Assembly: GCA_043497085.1 (NCBI GenBank)
Contig: JBIEKI010000018.1
Origin: Thalassobacillus sp043497085
GTDB taxonomy: Bacteria; Bacillota; Bacilli; Bacillales; Halobacillaceae
Strand: one strand, 5' to 3'
Length of the DNA stretch: 64,000 nucleotides
The translations under genes and the position numbers were made by a program. Positions 61,522-64,000 of this stretch are shown in pieces. Numbering within the stretch: the stretch's first letter is position 1; each line of letters starts with the position of its first letter. The notes under the pieces are model-generated. The model made no database searches, was not told the DNA's origin, and worked only from the letters and a program-made list of their open reading frames with translations.

Positions 61522-61707
61522 GTAAAGCTCCTCCTCTTAATATTGAACATATCAACAATCCATTCCCCGATTTATGACGTTTCATGCACAGTTTTGAAAT
61601 AAATAATGAAACTGTAATCAAAAAGATTTAGGAGCTGAGGTAATCCTTATTCACTTACCTGTTTTTTTGGTATCATGATACCAGTGATGTTTGAAGGAGG
61701 AAGTTAT

Positions 61708-62766
61708 ATGAAACAAGAACGTCTTGATTTTCTATTCGATCTATTAAATACACCATCTCCATCCAGCATGGAGATGGAAATTCAGAAAAAATGGATCAAG
61801 GAAATGAAACCTTACGCGGATAAAATGATCACCGATAATGCGGGAAATGCTATCGCTGTATTGAATCCGAAGGCGGACTTTAAAATTCTATTAGCTGGCC
61901 ATAGCGATGAAATTGCCCTGGTAATCAATCGCATTGACGAAAGAGGGTATCTCCATTTTGACAAAATGGGCGGAATTAACCCGAAAGCTGCCATTGGAAT
62001 GAAAGTAACCATACTCGGTTATCAAAAGACAGTGACAGGGGTTATTGGTGTCAATGCTCAGCATCATGGTGGCCTCAAAGACGATTTCGGGTTGGATGAT
62101 CTATTTATCGATTGTGGGGCGAAATCGAAGGAAGAGATGGAAGAACTTGTACAAATCGGTGACTTGGCTGTTTATAAACGTGAACCGGAGCTGATGATGG
62201 ACCGTTACATAGCCGGACGAGGTCTTGATAATCGAACAGGAGCCTTCATCGTAGGAGAAGTATTGCGCAGACTTTCGAAAAAGAAAGTGAAAGTAGGCGT
62301 CTATGCAGCTTCGACTGTCAATGAAGAAACGAACATGGGAGGAGCCTATTTTGCAGCTGCCGGTATCGAACCAACGATGGCGCTTGCCTGTGATGTGACA
62401 TTTGCTACCGATTATCCAGGCGTCAATACCAACAAATATGGAGATGTACGACTGGACGGGGGACCGGTACTTGCTAAAGGAGCCCCAATCAATCGCAAAA
62501 TTAATCAGCTGTTAGAAAAGACTGCCAACTCGCTTGATATGGCTGTGCAATACGAGTTGACCCCAAGGGCGACAGGTACGGATGCTGACCGGATGCGTTT
62601 AACTGGAAAAGGAGTGCCGGTAAGTCTGGTTTCATTACCACTCCGCTATATGCACTCTCCAGTTGAAACAGCAAGTATCAGAGATATCGATCAGGAAATT
62701 GATTTACTTGTTGAGATGATTGCGAATATGACAGGAAAAGAAAACCTCAACCCCCTTGAAGACTAA
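61708..62766 (+). CDS. M42 family glutamyl aminopeptidase-like protein (YtoP-type)
   Basis: A 352-residue TET-type aminopeptidase. Metal ligands are His in LAGHSDEIAL near 66, Asp in GRGLDNRTGA near 178, Glu in VNEETNMGG near 211 and Asp in ACDVTFATD near 235, with the last His in RYMHSPVE near 319. Start ATG at 61708 follows AAGGAGG; the 61675 start is upstream of it. B. subtilis ytoP and the related ysdC are both possible counterparts. Confidence 0.88.
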   Translation: MKQERLDFLFDLLNTPSPSSMEMEIQKKWIKEMKPYADKMITDNAGNAIAVLNPKADFKILLAGHSDEIALVINRIDERGYLHFDKMGGINPKAAIGMKVTILGYQKTVTGVIGVNAQHHGGLKDDFGLDDLFIDCGAKSKEEMEELVQIGDLAVYKREPELMMDRYIAGRGLDNRTGAFIVGEVLRRLSKKKVKVGVYAASTVNEETNMGGAYFAAAGIEPTMALACDVTFATDYPGVNTNKYGDVRLDGGPVLAKGAPINRKINQLLEKTANSLDMAVQYELTPRATGTDADRMRLTGKGVPVSLVSLPLRYMHSPVETASIRDIDQEIDLLVEMIANMTGKENLNPLED

Positions 62767-62773
62767 TTTATAA

Positions 62774-62807
62774 AAGAAGGGACACCAGATAATGGTGTCT
62801 CTTTTAT
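62774..62807 (+). terminator. Terminator of the M42 aminopeptidase gene
   Basis: GGGACACCA / TGGTGTCTC hairpin with a 5-nt loop, then TTTTATT. Confidence 0.78.
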
Positions 62808-62809
62808 TA

Positions 62810-63517
62810 CTTTAAGAAAGTTTAACTTTGTTAAAGTATAGGCTCTATTAAATCTCATTGTGGATTTTCAGCTAAAGCTCCCTTTACTTGAAGACTCAGT
62901 TTCGAGAGAAACTGTTTCCGTTACGGTTAGGAGCGTTTGGAGGTCCGGGAAATCACTTGCTTTCCATGGGCGTACGGTGAGCTTCCTCGGGCTAGAGCCC
63001 TGCGGGATCTCACCATGTACTATTTTCCCATAGGACTCTCGCGATTTCCCGGACCTCCTTGCGTTTATAAGAATAACGGAAACATTGGTATGCTGTCCTT
63101 CAAGATTAGAGAGAGCTGCTCATAAAAACGCGTTCATAACCTGTATCATAGTTCTATATGATTTGTGGACTATATCTTCATCTATGGCAGGGGTTCGTTT
63201 CTCTCATCCTTCGGATGGGGTGGTTGGGAAACTGCAGACTCCCGCGGGAGAAGGAGCTAGGCAAGACCCCGCAGGTCGTGTAACGACTGAGGAGGCTTGC
63301 CAGTTCCCCCGCAGGAAAGCGAGTAGTTTCCCAGCCACCCCTGACACTTTTTAGGTAAAGAACCCCTTCTATCTTGAAACTGTGTCTTCCATAATTCAGC
63401 CTATAATTGAATAAAGCTATTGTAGAAAAATAACTATAATGTTTAACAAAGACAAAGTATAAGAAAATGATATGACTTTCGCCATAAATACTTGGCGACA
63501 AGCCAAGTATTTCTAAT
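62810..63517. repeat. Intergenic hairpin repeat, copy interrupted by MITE
   Basis: Left part 62810-62840 is CTTTAAGAAAGTTTAAC... ending in AAAGTATA; right part begins again with AAAGTATA (63454-63461) and continues AGAAAATGATATGACTTTCGCC to TTTCTAAT at 63517. Joined at one AAAGTATA, the parts follow the order of the intact copy at 59337-59431. The insert is the MITE at 62841-63453. Confidence 0.7.
62841..63453. mobile_element. MITE-like composite palindromic element, copy 3, with target duplication
   Basis: 613 bp. Ends are GGCTCTATTAAATC and, read inward from the right, GTCTTTGTTAAACA. The direct repeat AAAGTATA lies immediately outside both ends (62833-62840, 63454-63461). Inner repeats GAAGACTCAGTTTCGAGA lie at 62890-62907 and, with two mismatches, 63372-63389. 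The first palindrome has a perfect 16-bp stem, 62939-62954 with 63043-63058; the second spans 63217-63233 with 63325-63341. No transposase is encoded. It fills most of the gap from the M42 gene to the WYL-like gene. Confidence 0.82.
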
Positions 63518-63555
63518 GGATGAATTTTCATGTGTACGCTGGCATATACTGAGGG

Positions 63556-63576
63556 TATAATAAGAACAAATGTTCG
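63556..63576 (+). promoter_or_regulatory. -10 element with LexA (SOS) box
   Basis: TATAAT (63556-63561) followed at once by AGAACAAATGTTCG (63563-63576). The latter matches the Bacillus LexA consensus CGAACRNRYGTTYG at 13 of 14 positions (A for C at position 1). The -35 is weak. Location and match favour LexA repression of the gene at 63598. Confidence 0.65.
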
Positions 63577-63597
63577 TCAAAAGGGTGGTAAAAGAGA

Positions 63598-63813
63598 ATG
63601 AATGGTATTTTACATCGTGCACAGGATTCTGGGAAAAAGCTTGAGATGATCTATGTGAACTGTGATAACCAAATTACACACCGGATCGTAAAAGTGTTGC
63701 AGGTGAACGAGGAAGAAATATTAGCTTTTTGTTATAAGCGTCGCCAGGTAAGAAGGTTTAAAAAGAATAATATCCTGTCTGTCGGTTCGGTTAGAAAGCA
63801 AATAGGGGCGTAA
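63598..63813 (+). CDS. Small WYL-like domain protein
   Basis: A 71-residue basic protein resembling a single WYL-type beta barrel (KKLEMIYVNCDNQITHRIVKVLQV, then AFCYKRRQVRRFKKNNIL). It has no helix-turn-helix. The ATG has AAAGAGA and AAGGGTGG upstream. The operator upstream matches LexA, so expression may rise on DNA damage. WYL domains often sense nucleic acids or regulate other proteins; the function here is unknown. Confidence 0.72.
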   Translation: MNGILHRAQDSGKKLEMIYVNCDNQITHRIVKVLQVNEEEILAFCYKRRQVRRFKKNNILSVGSVRKQIGA

Positions 63814-63898
63814 CATATCTTTAGTTCAAAATAAATAAGTTGCTGTTTTGGCGAATCTTGTATAAAATGTAAGTATAATATCATAACGATTCCATCTT

Positions 63899-63938
63899 CG
63901 GGGCAGGGTGAGTGAAACACCATCTGTCTCGTTTTTTT
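63899..63938 (+). terminator. Terminator with FMN-riboswitch-like 5' arm
   Basis: CGGGGCAG and GGTG (63899-63910) pair with CACC and CTGTCTCG (63918-63931; wobble pairs included), then seven T residues. The sequence 63894-63911 is identical to the conserved 5' core of RFN elements (ATCTTCGGGGCAGGGTGA). No further FMN aptamer core follows. Confidence 0.6.
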
Positions 63939-63974
63939 ATGCCCAGTAACCTTTGATATGAAGGCATTTTAAAA

Positions 63975-63998
63975 GGGAGCACCTTATTAGGTGCTCCC
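63975..63998 (-). terminator. Hairpin at right edge, leftward-oriented terminator
   Basis: Perfect 10-bp stem GGGAGCACCT / AGGTGCTCCC with TATT loop. TTTT follows on the minus strand. It probably ends a minus-strand gene beyond the window; a plus-strand T run cannot be seen. Confidence 0.6.
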
Positions 63999-64000
63999 AC

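Noticed and set aside
62937..63531. Open frames in MITE copy 3
   Set aside because: Same reason: they are readings through palindromes, on both strands, without ribosome sites.
1..64000. CRISPR arrays, tRNA, rRNA, integrases, prophage genes, transposases
   Set aside because: Looked for and not seen; direct repeats found are limited to the families described.

Overview
The window is a continuous stretch of chromosome from a spore-forming, low-GC, probably halotolerant member of the Bacillaceae. Spore genes are present (CotF-like coat proteins, YunB, LytH, YutC, YutH, KapB), and gene order follows the Bacillus subtilis yus/yur/yun/yut/yui/yug region in long blocks. K+ handling genes (KhtTU, YugO), an NSS amino-acid transporter with its small subunit, and the repeat types suggest a Halobacillus- or Virgibacillus-like genome. 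That genus placement is inference. I saw no rRNA, tRNA, CRISPR array, prophage or transposase gene.

Layout. 1-2.99 kb: copper resistance operon csoR(partial)-copA-copZ. 3.0-3.6 kb: two CotF-like coat genes (minus). 3.8-10.5 kb: proline dehydrogenase, then the beta-oxidation operon fadN-fadA-fadE with a near-perfect FadR operator. 10.6-11.3 kb: first copy of a composite palindromic MITE-like element. 11.4-13.2 kb: yusI, gcvH, a 49-residue Cys-ended protein, yusF (toprim), yusE (thioredoxin). 14-16.9 kb: S-box (SAM) riboswitch and metNPQ. 16.9-23.1 kb: yurZ, a small ORF with an apparent AUU start, and sufCDSUB for Fe-S assembly. 23.3-26.9 kb: yunE-D-C-B. 26.9-28.9 kb: lysine riboswitch controlling an NhaC-type transporter (LysW-like). 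29.2-30.8 kb: NSS transporter plus a 32-residue small subunit. 30.9-42.1 kb: lytH, yutC, yutD, a DUF3055 gene, glpX, yutE, a SufR-like Cys-rich regulator, yutF, yutG, yutH, a 2-hydroxyacid dehydrogenase, yutI, yuzD, yuzB, dapF, yutM. 42.2-49.7 kb: yumC, yumB (NDH-2), yuiB, yuiC, yuiD, a DUF309 gene, pepA, deoD and a small unknown gene. 49.8-50.3 kb: second MITE copy. 50.4-62.8 kb: khtTU, kapB, sodC, patB, hemerythrin, yugI, yuzA, yugJ, pgi, yugN, yugO, a thioredoxin-like gene and an M42 aminopeptidase. 62.8-63.45 kb: third MITE copy, with an exact 8-bp target duplication inside a smaller hairpin repeat. 63.6 kb: a small WYL-like gene behind a LexA-type operator.

Most of the content is housekeeping. 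Two Fe-S themes meet here: the full SUF system, the carriers YutI and YutM, and a candidate Fe-S regulator. Three riboswitch-like signals occur: an intact S-box, an intact L-box, and a short segment at the right end identical to the 5' core of FMN riboswitches. The most informative accessory feature is the MITE-like family, because the third insertion can be read base by base against a related unoccupied repeat 3.5 kb away.
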